NCBI GenBank assembly: GCA_013180625.2
Contig: SNVD02004654.1
Coordinates: forward strand, 124,001-188,000
Direction: 5' to 3'
Source: Boswellia sacra
Lineage: Eukaryota > Streptophyta > Magnoliopsida > Sapindales > Burseraceae
Length of the DNA stretch: 64,000 nt
Below, piece after piece: positions 24,781 through 36,190 of this stretch. Each line of letters opens with the position of its first letter. Positions within the stretch are counted from its first letter, which is position 1. Position numbers and translations under genes: made by a program. The notes beneath the pieces are model-generated. The model worked only from the letters and a program-made list of their open reading frames with translations, was not told where the DNA came from and did no database searches.

Positions 24781-25295
24781 ACCGTGGATGTTGGCTTAGT
24801 CTTTGAGAGAGATGATACATGTGGTCAGTATGCTATTGGTTATGTTGATTCTGATTATGCTGGTGATTTGGATAAACGTCGGTCGACAACCGGTTATGTG
24901 TTTACTCTTGCAAGAGCACCAGTGAGTTGGAAGTCTACTTTACAGTCTACAGTGGCTTTGTCTACTACGAGGCAGAGTATATGGCTATGACAGAGGCTGT
25001 GAAGGAAGCTATTTGGTTACAGGGATTACTGGATGAATTGGGAATTGGACAGAAGAAGATTACTCTTTATTCTGACAGTCAGAGTGCTATCCACTTAGCG
25101 AAGAATCCAGTGTTCCATGTTCGTACGAAGTATATTGATGTTCGGTATCATTTTGTGCGGGAGATCATTGATGAAGGGAGAATCTTACTTCAGAAGATTG
25201 GGACTGCCGAGAATCCCGCAGATATGTTGACTAAGGTTGTGACAGCGATCAAGTTCAGTCATTGTTTGGACTTGATCAACATTGTGCCTGTTTGA
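24781..25295 (+). pseudogene. Copia 1 RNase H, end of the polyprotein
   Basis: GYVDSDYAGDLDKRRSTTGY and, after a one-base loss at about 24968, EAEYMAMTEA, LYSDSQSAIHLAKNP and RTKYIDVRYHFVRE mark the RNase H domain. The final stop is at 25293-25295, about 100 bp before the 3' LTR. Confidence 0.87.
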
Positions 25296-25383
25296 CCGCG
25301 CCATTGGGCGCATTAGGAGGCATTGCAGTTGTGATAGAGAATGTGGGGAAAAGAAGAAATTTGTGATGGGTTGGCATATTCGC

Positions 25384-25396
25384 CAAGGTGGAGATT
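25384..25396 (+). other. Polypurine tract of copia 1
   Basis: CAAGGTGGAGATT lies immediately before the 3' LTR at the place of the plus-strand primer. It is short and partly interrupted, as in many copia elements. Confidence 0.6.
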
Positions 25397-25960
25397 TGTT
25401 GGTATTTGGCTCATATGAAAACAAAGTGGGAGAGATCCCACATTGCTTGAGAAGCAAAGTTGGGTCTCACATTGGCCTTATAAAAGAGGCCATGTGGGAG
25501 AAATATATGTGTACCAAATTGAAATATCTTTCACCCCCTCAAAATTGTAAGGTCTCATAAGTAAGACCTCGTAGTTTAAGGGCCTTTCTGTAAGGACCTT
25601 AAAGTTTGTAATATTTGTTTTTCTCCCTTTGTTTTGGGTATTTGTAGTATTGCCCAATTGTTTGGGTAATTATAGTTTGGCCCAACTATTTGGGTAATTG
25701 CAGTTTGGCCCAATAGTTGTGGTATTTGTATTGTGGCCCAAAAAGTTTGCATTCTCTTTGAAGATAATGGAAAGTTTCTTCAGCGGCGCCCGAGGACGTA
25801 GGTATTTATACCGAACCTCGTTAAATCCTGGTGTGTTTTCTATTTCTGCATTGTGGTTGATTGGTTGCCTCTTTTGTTGCTATTATATTCAATTATCTGG
25901 CATAGTTGTGGTTGTGTATTTGGTTGTTCTGTTGGTTACCACTTCCGCTTGTGCATAACA
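25397..25960 (+). repeat. Copia 1, 3' LTR
   Basis: This 564-bp LTR matches the 5' copy with about 12 differences. TATA box TATAAAAG is at 25479-25486 and the U5 hairpin at 25791-25820 (CGAGG/CCTCG). It lies 149 bp before exon 2 of the host gene in the sense orientation, so it could drive or truncate transcripts there. Confidence 0.95.
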
Positions 25961-26109
25961 GGTTTAACTAGACTAGATTAAGTAATAAAATTAAATGAGA
26001 TTTTTATGATGGATAAACCTTTTCAATTCATGAAGGCATGCACAGCATCGTCTTCTGAAGAGAAGGAAAATTATTTATCTCAATTATATTAATCTTTATA
26101 TTCTTTCAG

Positions 26110-26256
26110 AATAATAACTCAAAGGAGGACAATGACACCCAATTCAATTTTGATTGTCCTATTGGAAGTGACCATAGTTGCTTCAATATTGAACCAGAAG
26201 AGACCACTAACGTTACTGAGGAGGCAAATCGTAGGAGAAATTGCATGAATAAAGAG
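26110..26256 (+). CDS. Exon 2 of the membrane protein gene
   Basis: This is 49 codons in phase 0, from NNNSKEDNDTQ to NRRRNCMNKE, acidic and Asn-rich with several possible N-glycosylation sites. Acceptor TTCTTTCAG and donor GAG|GTACTT bound it. It lies only 149 bp after the right LTR of the copia element. Confidence 0.55.
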
Positions 26257-26419
26257 GTACTTGAAAGCTATGTTCCCGGCAATTTTTCGTTTCATCCTAG
26301 TATGATAGCTAAATTCTTGTGGCTTATGCATCTAAACTTTGTTTTATTTTCTTTTCGTACATATATTTTATATATCACTTTACATTATCTCATTTGTGCA
26401 TATTTTCTTTTTCTTGCAG

Positions 26420-26828
26420 GTAATTTTGGAATGGATAATTACTATCATCAACTTTATCGTTGAGCTTTTGTTGATAATATATATTCGACCAGTTCTCCTC
26501 TATGCATAATTCTCATTATGCACTAGTCGCCATGGTAACATCTTTCATAAATATGCTTATATGCATTATCAAGATTGTTTATGAAGGTCGGAAGGAGAAA
26601 GTTACATGGAGAAGAAGGGGCAAGATATATTGGTTTTATCATCCATCTCCAAGTCACAAGTGTTTTGGTTCTTTCAAAGAATTTCTCGGATTGGTTTGTG
26701 TCATCCTCCAGTTTATTTGCACAACAATAACTTACGTTCTTTATCGTCGACATGTCAATAACCTTAGCAAAACATATATTTGCTCCATCATCTTTGCCTT
26801 TGGTCTATTGTGCTCTAAATATTCTTAA
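26420..26828 (+). pseudogene. Exon 3 of the membrane protein gene, frameshifted
   Basis: The exon begins VILEWIITIINFIVELLLII, a transmembrane helix. The original frame ends at TAA 26507-26509, and the plus-one frame then carries a further 100 or so residues with two or three more helices to the stop at 26828. A one-base change near 26505 explains this. The shift could be mutation or assembly error. Confidence 0.6.
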
Positions 26829-27140
26829 GGATCAATAATTAATAGGTTGTTTCATTGAAAGCTATCTAGCCGATGCTTAATGATGGTTCTTTTAACAAAG
26901 TTGTGAAAAATCCACCTTTTTTTAAAAAAAAAAAGTTAATATAATTGTATGATTGTGATGCAAAGCATCTAACCCAAGGTTTCATGAATAAATTCATGAT
27001 CTGTGGGATTTTCAAAGAACTTGTTTTGTATTTTGGAAGTAAAAATTCTGTGTAGTTAATTTGAAGTTTGAATAATATATTAGAATATAAAAGTTAAAAT
27101 ACTTCGTATCACCTGTTTGTTAAACAAGGTTTATGTATTA
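26829..27140. other. 3' flank of the membrane protein gene
   Basis: The stretch lies between exon 3 and the copia 2 target duplication. It is AT-rich with an A-run at about 26929-26940 and presumably held the 3' untranslated region. No other feature is seen. Confidence 0.4.
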
Positions 27141-27145
27141 AGCTC

Positions 27146-28025
27146 TGTTAGTTCTGGAAGTATGCAGTTATAAGTAATATAATAGTAAACTGTAATGTAA
27201 ATCGGCACAGGATGATTTTACGTGGTTCGGTTATAAAACTTACATCCATGGATAGCTTTAGAGCTGCAATTCACTAAGTTCTTGTTTGTACAATCTTTAG
27301 GATCGTTTACAGTGTTGACTCACTCTCACACACTGACCTAATCTTTGTAAAACAAAATCTTGCCAAGATCTTAAACTCTAGTGACACTGCTCACTCTCTG
27401 TCGTAGATAACTCAACAATACACTGTTACATAAATCATAACAACGATATCTGATACTTAACTACATAGACATTTAACTCGCAAGTTCTCTCAAGTGTATA
27501 CTAACTCAGACAGACCTAATAAAAAATTCATGCACGATTACAACCTCTCATACATGAATAAAACATTCATAAAATTAAATCAATGAAGCATTCCAATTTG
27601 CGTTGAAGCTCTCCTTTCAATTCCTAGAATGCCGTGACATAAACTCACACAACCAACATCCATATGTTTATATAAGCATAACGTTATATATATATATATT
27701 GGTATGTCTGATCGAAATGTCTTTAAAATCCTGTAAAAATCCTAATCAAACTCTTATTAGGATAAAGACAAATATAATAGGAAGTGATATAAATAACTCC
27801 TAAAGGAATTGGGACACAAATAGATATTTTCCTATTTTCACTAGAATACATTAAATAATGTCCTAATCTAAGAGGATTTTTATTATGAATCAAATACTTC
27901 TTAAAATATACTTCTAGAAACAGTAAAATAATAAACAATATAATATTCTTGTTTTATATATCACAAGTTGATCCAAATCATCATGTGCATGGCACATGCA
28001 AGTGTAGTACACGTTGGCACTAACA
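27146..28025 (-). repeat. Copia 2, 3' LTR (left copy)
   Basis: The 880-bp repeat has perfect TGTTAG...CTAACA ends. On the minus strand it holds the U5 hairpin (27221-27250), with one mismatch in the outer stem here. The polypurine tract lies just inside the element next to it. Confidence 0.93.
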
Positions 28026-28040
28026 ATCTCCCCCTTTTTG
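28026..28040 (-). other. Polypurine tract of copia 2
   Basis: On the minus strand the sequence reads AAAAAGGGGGAGAT directly before the 3' LTR, a strong plus-strand primer. Confidence 0.85.
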
Positions 28041-28520
28041 GTAACTTGTGATGAAAACACCACACTGTTTCTAATCAAAGAAAATCGTTCAGAGATAAGT
28101 CAAACATAACTATAAGCAATCATAATCTAGCAAACAAAAATATTATGCTTACAAAAATAATAATGGTATGCAGTTACAAAACACATAACAGAACAATGTC
28201 TGAATGTGCATATCCTGCAAAACAACACAAAGTGAAGTTGACAAACTTGTCAAGCAGCACTTTAACCAAATCATGATCAGAGCAAATAACAAAAACATAC
28301 ATCAAATGAAATATGCAGAAAATAACATAGAACAAAGCCATAAACATTCTTTACTCCCTCTTACTTCTTACACACTACCCTTGAGAAGAAGAGGCAACAA
28401 AACATCAGACAAAATTAAAGAACAGAACATTCCAAACAAAACAAAAAACTGAACAGACAGAAAAAATACTTAAAACAGAAAACATAGTTATATATTAGAA
28501 ACTCCCTCTCCCCCTTGATT

Positions 28521-30420
28521 TCAGGCCAAGTTGCCAAAACTAATGCAGTCATGGAGACTTACGAACAGGTGGAGAAGAAGAACTACCAGAGCTCTTTTTG
28601 AACCTCTAGCCTTCATTTTATACCGTTTGCCAGTAGTAGTAGTTGTAGGCTGCTCAGTAGGTGCAGGAGCAGGTTGTGCTTCATTTGTCTTTGAAGAAGT
28701 GGTAGTAACTTCAGCCACAATCTCGCGAATCTCCTTATCAAGACGTTTAGCACTAGTTTTTGTTGTCTGCAACTCAATAGCAGGGTGTTGTGAAGGTACC
28801 AATGACTCTTCTGCTAGTGTAGATGGTAGTGGTGTGGTTGGTGCAGTTGTGTCTACTGCAGGAGGGGATTCCTGAGTGTGTTCTGCATGTGGTGTGGTTG
28901 TGGCGTCATGTGGGGGTGACTGTGGTGATGGTGGAAAGTCATGATATTCTACTTCAGGGACTGGAGAAACATGAGGTTCTGCCTCAGCAGATGGTGAAGA
29001 CAATGTCATCTCGGGTTTTGTTTGTTTTGGTTCATCTAACAAGGATTCATCTCTCAGTGCTGGAGCTATTGATTCAATTTTCTTCTTCCTCTTGTTAGAT
29101 ATTTTCTTCACCATTTTAACTTTCTTCTTTCCCTTCAATTCAGTTCCCTTTGCTGTCTTCTTGAATTTCTTTTTCTTATTCTTTTCTGCTGTTATGTCTG
29201 TCTCAACAGCAGTGTGTTCAGCTTCATATTTTGCAGGTATTGGTTCAGCTACTTTAGGTAGTGGTGCATTTGTCTTTGGCATGTGCCCAGCAGACTGCTC
29301 AAGAATTACATTATCAGTTTCCATGGGCTGTGGTTCTTCTGCAACACCAGATTGTCCTACAAGCTTTACCTCTAAAACAAACTGCTTTGCTTTGATGTCT
29401 TTAAGATCCTGCACAATATCAATCAAAACAGAATTGATCAAAGCAAGCTGTTCTTTTACATTGCTCATGGGATTTTTTCGGACTTTCCTTAGTTTTGTTC
29501 AGGTGCAGGTAGATCAGATTTATCATGCAGATGATGCAGAAAACCTTTACAGAATTTCAATGTGTTCTTTGGGACTTATAGGGATACCATTTTGTGCTAA
29601 AATTCCTTGAATTAAACAAGGAAAACAAGCAAATGGTAGTCAGATTTATATGGTGCAATCAATCATTCTATAAACCAATAAACCAAAATTAATAGGTCTA
29701 TTGGTGCCCAAACAGAAAAAAAAAAAACTTCACTCTATCTTCCCTGACTTGGTTTTGTTGTAATGAGGGAAACCAGTTAAATTGTGCAATTTTATGTAAC
29801 ACCCTATACTTCTTTTTGAGATATTGTTGGTCAATTCCATCCCTCTGATTCCAATCTATCTCCCATCGACTGTCAACTCTTTAATCACGACTGCCATATC
29901 AAAATTTTCATCCAAAGAGTTCAAGCTTCCTATTGGTATATCAAAGAATGTGTTTATGACATTCGGTGAGAATTTCATAAACTTTCCTCTGCAATACACT
30001 TTGTGATAATGAAAACTTTTTGGATCATCAATGGAAGTGGAGATATTTGCATAGAATTCCTGAATTAATGACTTCATGGGGGTAGGAAGTTGTTTACCGT
30101 TCGAGTCTAGTATATAGCCTCAAGAAGCTCACTCAAACCATAGTTGTTGAAGTCGGTCAGCTTCACTGGCCTTTCCATCTGTAACTTCCTCTTTGACGTA
30201 TACTTAAAGAATTTCTGCTTAATGGTTGCTATGAGGAATTTGTTAAACTTCGGTTTCACCTTGTCTTTCATCTTCTTGACTGGAATCAATTCATCTTCAC
30301 TCATAGTAGGATCAATCGGGATCTCTGCATTAGGTTGTTACGACTGAGACGACTGTACACTGTTGCTACTGTTGTAACCAGAAGAGTTTTAGGAAGATGA
30401 GGAATTGTTGGCCTTGAAGA
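28521..30420 (-). pseudogene. Extra gene between pol and 3' LTR of copia 2, decayed
   Basis: Reading on the minus strand from about 30420, an amino-terminal part (MSEDELIPVKKMKDKVKPKF) leads into a conserved-looking domain with SLIQEFYANI, YCRGKFMKFSPNVINTFFDI and, further on, GIPISPKEHIEIL. This resembles the putative plant transposon protein domain found in many plant retroelements. The last 315-codon frame (29468-28521) has a short coiled coil (KEQLALINSVLIDIVQDLKD), a Lys-rich block and a long Pro/Thr/Glu-rich tail. Frames are broken near 30115, 29856 and in between. It occupies the env-like position of Sireviruses, but I see no signal peptide. The function is unknown. Confidence 0.6.
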
Positions 30421-31237
30421 ATAAGAAATTGTTAGGGTTTCAAGTCTGCAAAAATTTCTCAGAACAAAGAGAAGCAAGACGAGAGAGAGTGGAGAAACTG
30501 TTGATTGAGTATAGTATGAATAGGAAATACCCTAACTATTTTCGTGATATACTTGCCTGACTATTTTTGTTTCCCACAAAATTTAATTTTAAATCCTTTT
30601 CCAAAACAACTTAATAAATATCATTAATGAATAAGAGCTCAAAATTTGATTTCCATTAGAATAAAGAATTCTAATAGAGTTAGGATTCCCGCCACTGAAT
30701 TTTCTCCCCCTCAATTCAATAAAGCTGACATAGCATTTTGACACATAGACACATAAGATAAGTCAAATTTCAGATAGGCACAAAGAGCATCGTATGATAT
30801 GAAAAACATAACAGAAAACAATTAAATTTAACATAACAACAATATCTGAACATCATATGAATCATTCTAAGAAAGCATATTTCAAAGCTATTTATCATTT
30901 TCATATGAAAGCTATTTATTCAATCAATTGAGATGTCACAAATTTTATTTTGACATATTATGAATTAATCACATTGGATTATGAATACAGTAGCTTTCAC
31001 ACAATATAGAGGTAGCCCTTTTCATTTGAGTGGGTGACCTCAACATATTTCTTAGATACCCTGAGGTTACTCTCAATGATGGCTTTCACATATCATATAT
31101 TGGTAGCCCTCTCTATACTTTTTAATTTTAAACTAGTATCTTATCATTCATACAATTTTTATATTACAGCTCACACATGCTAATTTAGAAGAAAACTTAT
31201 GATATTACAGATACAATTAACATAACAGCAGCAATGT

Positions 31238-31690
31238 TTATTCATATAACTGACAGATGTCTAAGGCCTTTATTAGATTTTCAAATCTTGTTGTATCCAA
31301 TGCCTTAGTGAACAAGTCAGCCAATTGTTTATCAGTGGAGATGTGTTCAATGTGTATCACCTTAGACTCTACTAGTTCCTTTATAAAATGGTATCTTATG
31401 TCAATGTGTTTTGTTCTAGAATGCTGAATAGGATTTTTGGAAATGTTTGTAGCACTAGTATTATCACAAAACACAGTTATAGATTTTTGTTCAATACCAC
31501 AATCACTTAACATTTGCTTCATCCACAATAGTTGTGTACAACAATTTCCTGCTGTTATGTATTCAGCTTCAGTAGTAGATAAAGAAATAGAATTATGCTT
31601 TTTGCTGTGCCAAGAAACTAAGTTAGTACCAAGATAAAAACACCCTCCTGATGTACTTTTTCTGTCATCTGTATTTCCCGCCAGTCAGCA
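31238..31690 (-). pseudogene. Copia 2 RNase H
   Basis: LSTTEAEYITAGNC, FCDNTSATNISKNPIQHSRT and KHIDIRYHFIKELVESK show the RNase H domain and its conserved acidic residues. The frame is intact to the stop at 31238 but is cut off from the upstream part by a one-base loss at about 31683, just after SDADW. It ends LIKALDICQLYE. Confidence 0.85.
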
Positions 31691-32900
31691 TCACTAAACC
31701 CGATAAGATAATCATTTGTATCTTTGGAAAACCATATACAATAATCATGGGTTCCATGTACATACTTGATGATTCTCTTAGCTGCTGCCAGATGTGATTC
31801 TTTGGGATTTGCTTGAAATCTTGCACAAAGTCCTACATTAAAGCACAAGTCTGGTTTACTTGCTGTGAGATATAACCAACTGCCAATTATGCTTCTATAC
31901 AAACTTGCATCAACTTCTTTTCCTGCATTGTCTTTTGAAAGTTTTAGGTTAGTACTGATAGGAGTTTTCATTGGTTTTGCATTCTCAAACCCAAATTTCT
32001 TTACAAGATTTTTAGCATATTTTGATTGAGAGATGAATATCCCATCATTCATTTGTTTAACCTACAATCCAAGAAAGAAATTTATTTCTCCTACCATGCT
32101 CATCTCAAACTCTTCCTGCATCAACCTAACAAACTCATTAGTTTTGCTTTTGTTAGTTGATCCAAAAATAATGTCATCAACATATATTTGAGCAACAATA
32201 AAATAGTTAGAGGCATGTTTGATAAACAAAGTTTTATCATTGCTGCCTCTTCTATAACCTCTGTTGATCAAGAAATTTGTCAACCTTTCATGCCAAGCTC
32301 TAGGAGCTTGTTTCAATCCATACAAAGCTTTATGCAATCTGTACACAAAATCAGGATGTTTAGGATCTTCAAAACTCTTAGACTGTTCAACAAAAATTTC
32401 TTTATTGAGATATCCATTTAAAAAGATTGTTTTAACATCCATTTGGTACAACTTAAAATCAAGCAAAAAAGCAATTGCAAGTAGTAATCTGATTGACTCA
32501 AGTCTAGCTACTGGTGCAAAGGTTTCATCAAAGTCTATGCCTTCTACTTGAGTGTAACCTTGTGCTAGTAGCCTAGCCTTATTTCTTACTACTTGACCAC
32601 TTTCATCAGTTTTATTTTTGAATATCCATTTAGTTCCAGTGACATTTGTATTTTTTGGTCTAGGAACTAATTCCCATACTTCATTTCTTTTAAACTGATT
32701 AAGTTCATCTTGCATTGCCTGAATCCAAACATCTTCTTTTAAAGCTTCTTTCACATTTTTTGGTTCAACTAATGAAACATAACATGCAAATCTTACCTGA
32801 TTCCTTACCTTGCTCCTGGTTTTCATCATGCCATCCGGTGTTCCAATGGTATAGCTGGTTGGATGTGCCTTTTGTATCCAAGTGGGTGGATCTTTTCTTT
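31683..32900 (-). pseudogene. Copia 2 reverse transcriptase
   Basis: On the minus strand GTKWIFKNKTDESGQVVRNK, GIDFDETFAPVARLESIRLL, LYGLKQAPRAW and IYVDDIIFGSTN give all RT blocks. A TAG at 32062-32064, in a codon that is normally Gln (a C-to-T change), splits it, and the same frame continues to about 31690. The FGST form of the active site region is typical of the SIRE lineage. Confidence 0.88.
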
Positions 32901-32916
32901 CATCTTCATTTCTGAT

Positions 32917-33432
32917 TTAGTTTTTGTTCAGATATGAGTTGTCAGTTATCATTGTTGTGTCTGATGTAACAACAGTTGTTTCATCTTTCATAACTGAATC
33001 ATCTTTATTACTGCTGCTGTCAGAATCTGATTTTTTTATATCTTCTGTATAGCTGGTTATGCTTTCCTCTTGTGAGTATTCTGCATAATCATCTAGATCA
33101 TTAAATACTACGTTTGCAGATTCCATGACTACCTCAGTTCAAAGATTGTAAACTCGAAATGCTTTGCTGTTTTGTGCATATCCCACAAAAACTTCTTTAT
33201 CACTTCTTGGATCTAATTTACCTAATAGCTCTCTGTCATTTAAGATGTAACACCTGCATCCAAAAGCATGAAAATATTTCAAATTAGGTTTTTTTCCTTT
33301 CAAAATTTCATAAGGTGTCTGGTTAGTGCCAGGTCTTAGAAAAACTCTATTTGAAATATAACAAGTAGTGCTTATTACTTCAGCCGATAGCCTTTTAGTC
33401 AACTTCTTGCTATTGAGCATCACTCTAACCAT
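32917..33432 (-). pseudogene. Copia 2 integrase C-terminal part and acidic linker
   Basis: LSAEVISTTCYISNRVFLRP, TPYEILKGKKPNLKYFHAFG and FVGYAQNSKAFRVYNL mark the end of the integrase. A TGA near 33124 (CGA-type codon) precedes a Ser/Asp/Glu-rich linker to 32917. A further TAA separates this from the reverse transcriptase. All parts share one frame, so the damage here is by nonsense changes only. Confidence 0.82.
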
Positions 33433-33950
33433 CTCTTAAAGAGTTCTATTCTTCCTTTCCACAATGCCATTTTGTTCAGGAGTTTTGGGAGCTCAGAATT
33501 CATGCTCAATTCAATGATATTTGCAAAAGTCAGTATAGCTAACATTTTCAAACTCCTTGCCATGATCACTTTTTATTCTCACTATCCTACCAATGTTCTT
33601 GTTTTGCTCATTTTCAAGCTTAACACAAAGATTCCTAAAAGCTTCAAAAGTGTCAGATTTTTTTTTAAATAAAATCAACCCAAGTATATTTAGAAAAGTC
33701 ATCCACACAAACAAATATGTATCTCTTACTTGTAATGCTTCAATTTGTATTGGACCCATAAGATCCATGTGAAACAAATTAAGTATTTTGGATGTGCTAC
33801 GATGTGGAATGGATTTGTGTGAACTTCTAATTTGTTTTCCCATTTGACATGGTCCACAAATTTCATTAACTTTGTCATCAAGTTTAGGAACTCATTTTAC
33901 AGCACCTAACTTAGTTAATTTAACCAAGTCTTTGTAATTTAAGTGTCATA
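33433..33950 (-). pseudogene. Copia 2 integrase zinc site and catalytic core
   Basis: The pre-integrase end (LWHQKL, then CGPCQMGKQ) and catalytic segments HMDLMGP, IKSDHGKEF and EQNGIVERKNRTL are visible in minus-strand order. In-frame stops sit at 33946-33948, 33892-33894 (a TGG-to-TGA type change) and just before EMVRVML. The acidic triad itself can still be recognised. Confidence 0.82.
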
Positions 33951-34953
33951 ATTTTTGATGCCACAATTCTAAATCTGAAATCTTAGCTTGGAATGCAATT
34001 TTTAACAGATAACAATTATCTAAAGATCTCTTTCCTTCTAAAATGCATTTTTCAAAATTATCTGAGACCATGCATTTGTTTTGTGTGAAATTAACAATAC
34101 ACTTGTCATCACATATCTGACTAATACTAATTAGATTAGCTTTCAAACCTTTAACCAGCAAGACATTTTGAAAGTTGGGTAGTCCCTTGACGTTCAAAGT
34201 GCCTTTGCCAATGATCTTACTCTTTGCTCCATCTCCATAAGTGACATTTCCTTCCTTGCATGCTTTAAAATTTTTCAAAAACTGTTTATTTCTAGGCATA
34301 TGCTCGGAACAACCACTGTCAAAATACCACAAATCGTTAGAATAATATTCAAGAATAGTAAGAGCAACTTTACATACTATCTTTTCTTTCTTAACCCACT
34401 GCAATTGTGACTCTGGTAACAGTTTCAACTGTTTTGATCTTTTATGTAAAAGATTCAACAATTTAAAGCATCTAGGTCTAATATGTCCCTTTTTACCACA
34501 AAAATAACAAGTTGGAATGAATTTTCTTACCTTTTTAGGACTGGATTTGAAAAAGCTCAGAGGAAAAACAAATGTTTCATTGCTTTTTGAACTAGGACTT
34601 GATCTTTTTGAGTTAGGTTCAAAATTTTTACTTGATGTTGAAGCTTTTACAAACACTATTGTTGATGAGGATGCAATATTACCTTCTGTATACCCTAATC
34701 CATGTTTGTTGGAGTTGTCTCTTCCAAGACTCAAGACCTGATCAAGTTTAGCTGACCCAATTCTGAGTTGATCAACACATCTTTTGCTCTCAATCAACTC
34801 TGTTATGATTTTCTCAAGATGTGCTATTTTGTCTGTCAAAGCAATCTCTAGTTTTGTGATACGGTTTTTAGCATAAGATTTTTCACATTTCAGCACTTCA
34901 TTCTCCTTCTTCAAAGTTGTATTTCTTTTTTTTTTTTTTTTTGACTTAGCCAT
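33946..34953 (-). pseudogene. Copia 2 second zinc knuckle and protease
   Basis: The 335-codon frame starts with a Lys-rich helix, then the CCHC knuckle CYFCGKKGHIRPRC and the protease with FDSGCSEHM (DSG active site), ending at the pre-integrase LWHQKL. It is out of frame with gag because of a change in a run of about 18 T (plus strand, 34926-34943), a likely replication-slippage or sequencing-error site. Confidence 0.85.
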
Positions 34954-36158
34954 TCACTATAGAGTGCATTGTAAGTTTCTTGCAACTCTTCATAGTATTC
35001 TGGATCATTTTTTGTATCTGAATGATCAACATTGGTTCTGCAGTATTCTATTATGTCAGTCATAACAACTTTCCCTTTGTCAGTTGCTGTTGCTGTGAAT
35101 GCAACAAAATTACTCATGCATTCTTGATCATCCGAATCAGATTCAGATTCATCACTCCAGGTAGCTGTCAAGCCTTTGTTCTTCTTCCTGAGATTAGTAC
35201 ATTCAGATTGAATATGCCTATAACCTGAACATTCATAACACTGAATCTGTTCTTTCTTATCAGGCTACTTTGATTTCTTCTTGTCATTCTCCTTGTTGAA
35301 TTTCCTGAACTTGTCTTCATTTGAGTTTGATGGCTTTCCTTAATTCTTTTTCCTGAACTTGACATAATTTTTTGTTAGAAAAGCAATCTGTTTAGAATTA
35401 GTTTCATCAAGCTCATCATTACTTTCATCATCGGATTTTTCAGTTTTAACATTGAACGCAATGCTTTTTCGTTTTTGCTTCCTAGTACTCTGATTAATTT
35501 CAAAGTTTTGGAGAATGTCAATCAGTTCATCAACCCTCATCTCATCAGTGTTTTTAACTTCCTTAATAGCTAAAATTTTAGGTTGAAATTTATCTGGAAT
35601 AGATCTGATTATTTTGCTAACAATTTCTGCATCAGTGAAAGTTTTGCCAAGCATGTATTCAGAATTTGTGATGTGACATAACTTAAAGTAAAATTCAGAA
35701 ATTGACTCATCCTCATGCATCATCAAATTTTCAAATTAAGAATTTAGTCTCATCAATTTAGATCTTTTAATAGATGTAGTACCTTCATGTTTTACCTCAA
35801 GTATGTCCCAAGCTTCTTTGGCCACTTTGCACCTTGAAATCTGTCCAAAATTGTTTAAGTCCATTACAGCGAAAATTGTATTAAGAGCCTTTGAGTTCCA
35901 ACTTGAACGTCTTTATTCTTCATCAGTCCATTCCTCCTCAGATTTGGGTTCGGCATCACCAAAAGCATTCAACTTTGTTGGTGGTGTCCATCCTTTAAGC
36001 ACACTGGTCCATGCCCTGTCATCAAGAGATTTTATATACATCATCATTCTTACCTTCCAATATGGATAATTACCATCATCAAGAATAACTGGTTGCGTTT
36101 CGGATCCTCCATTACAAATAAACTCCATCCTTCCAAAACAACGTGATTTTTTCTTCAC
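34911..36158 (-). pseudogene. Copia 2 gag
   Basis: From 36158 one frame runs through DDGNYPYWKVRMMMYIKSLD, the UBN2-type capsid (ESISEFYFKLCHITNSEYML) and a first zinc knuckle CYECSGYRHIQSEC. The usual Gly before the knuckle His is Arg here. In-frame stops occur at 35913-35915, 35736-35738 (a Gln-type codon), 35340-35342 and 35265-35267. A Ser/Asp-rich part follows. The start is about 20 bp inside the primer site or at the Met in RMEFICNGG. Confidence 0.82.
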
Positions 36159-36176
36159 TTGTATATTAGTGAACCT

Positions 36177-36188
36177 GCTCTGATACCA
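36177..36188 (-). other. Primer binding site of copia 2
   Basis: GCTCTGATACCA on the plus strand is the reverse complement of TGGTATCAGAGC, so initiator tRNA-Met primes minus-direction synthesis next to the right LTR. This fixes the orientation of the element. Confidence 0.9.
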
Positions 36189-36190
36189 AT

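Larger units (their letters stand above)
20568..25960 (+). mobile_element. Ty1/copia LTR retrotransposon 1 (Tork-like), 5393 bp
   Basis: Two LTRs (20568-21132 and 25397-25960), TG...CA ends and the 5-bp target duplication GGTTT (20563-20567 and 25961-25965) define the element. The internal order is gag, protease, integrase, reverse transcriptase, RNase H, which is copia order. The catalytic YVDDMLIAS version fits the Tork lineage. By eye the LTRs differ at about 12 positions, about 98 percent identity, mostly transitions, so insertion was recent. Despite this the polyprotein is broken by five one-base shifts and one stop. The element sits in intron 1 of the membrane protein gene in the same orientation. 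Confidence 0.95.
19325..26828 (+). pseudogene. Small multi-pass membrane protein gene, split by a retrotransposon
   Basis: Three exons in phase 0 are visible: 19325-19462 (46 codons, MGNQVKQSDIEDIN start), 26110-26256 (49 codons, Asn/Glu-rich) and 26420-26828. Splice sites are AAGCAG|GTTCTT, TTTCAG|AATAAT, AAAGAG|GTACTT and TTGCAG|GTAATT. The third exon encodes several hydrophobic helices with a conserved-looking loop (EGRKEKVTWRRRGKIYWFY) and ends IIFAFGLLCSKYS, a pattern I recall from a plant family of uncharacterised membrane proteins. Near 26505 the exon-3 frame shifts once, so translation would stop at 26507. Intron 1 holds the complete copia element 20568-25960 in sense orientation. Function is unknown. 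Confidence 0.6.

Noticed and set aside
28531..29610. Plus-strand open frames opposite the extra gene of copia 2 (Val/Cys- and Phe-rich)
   Set aside because: They are antisense shadows of the Pro/Thr/Lys-rich minus-strand gene.
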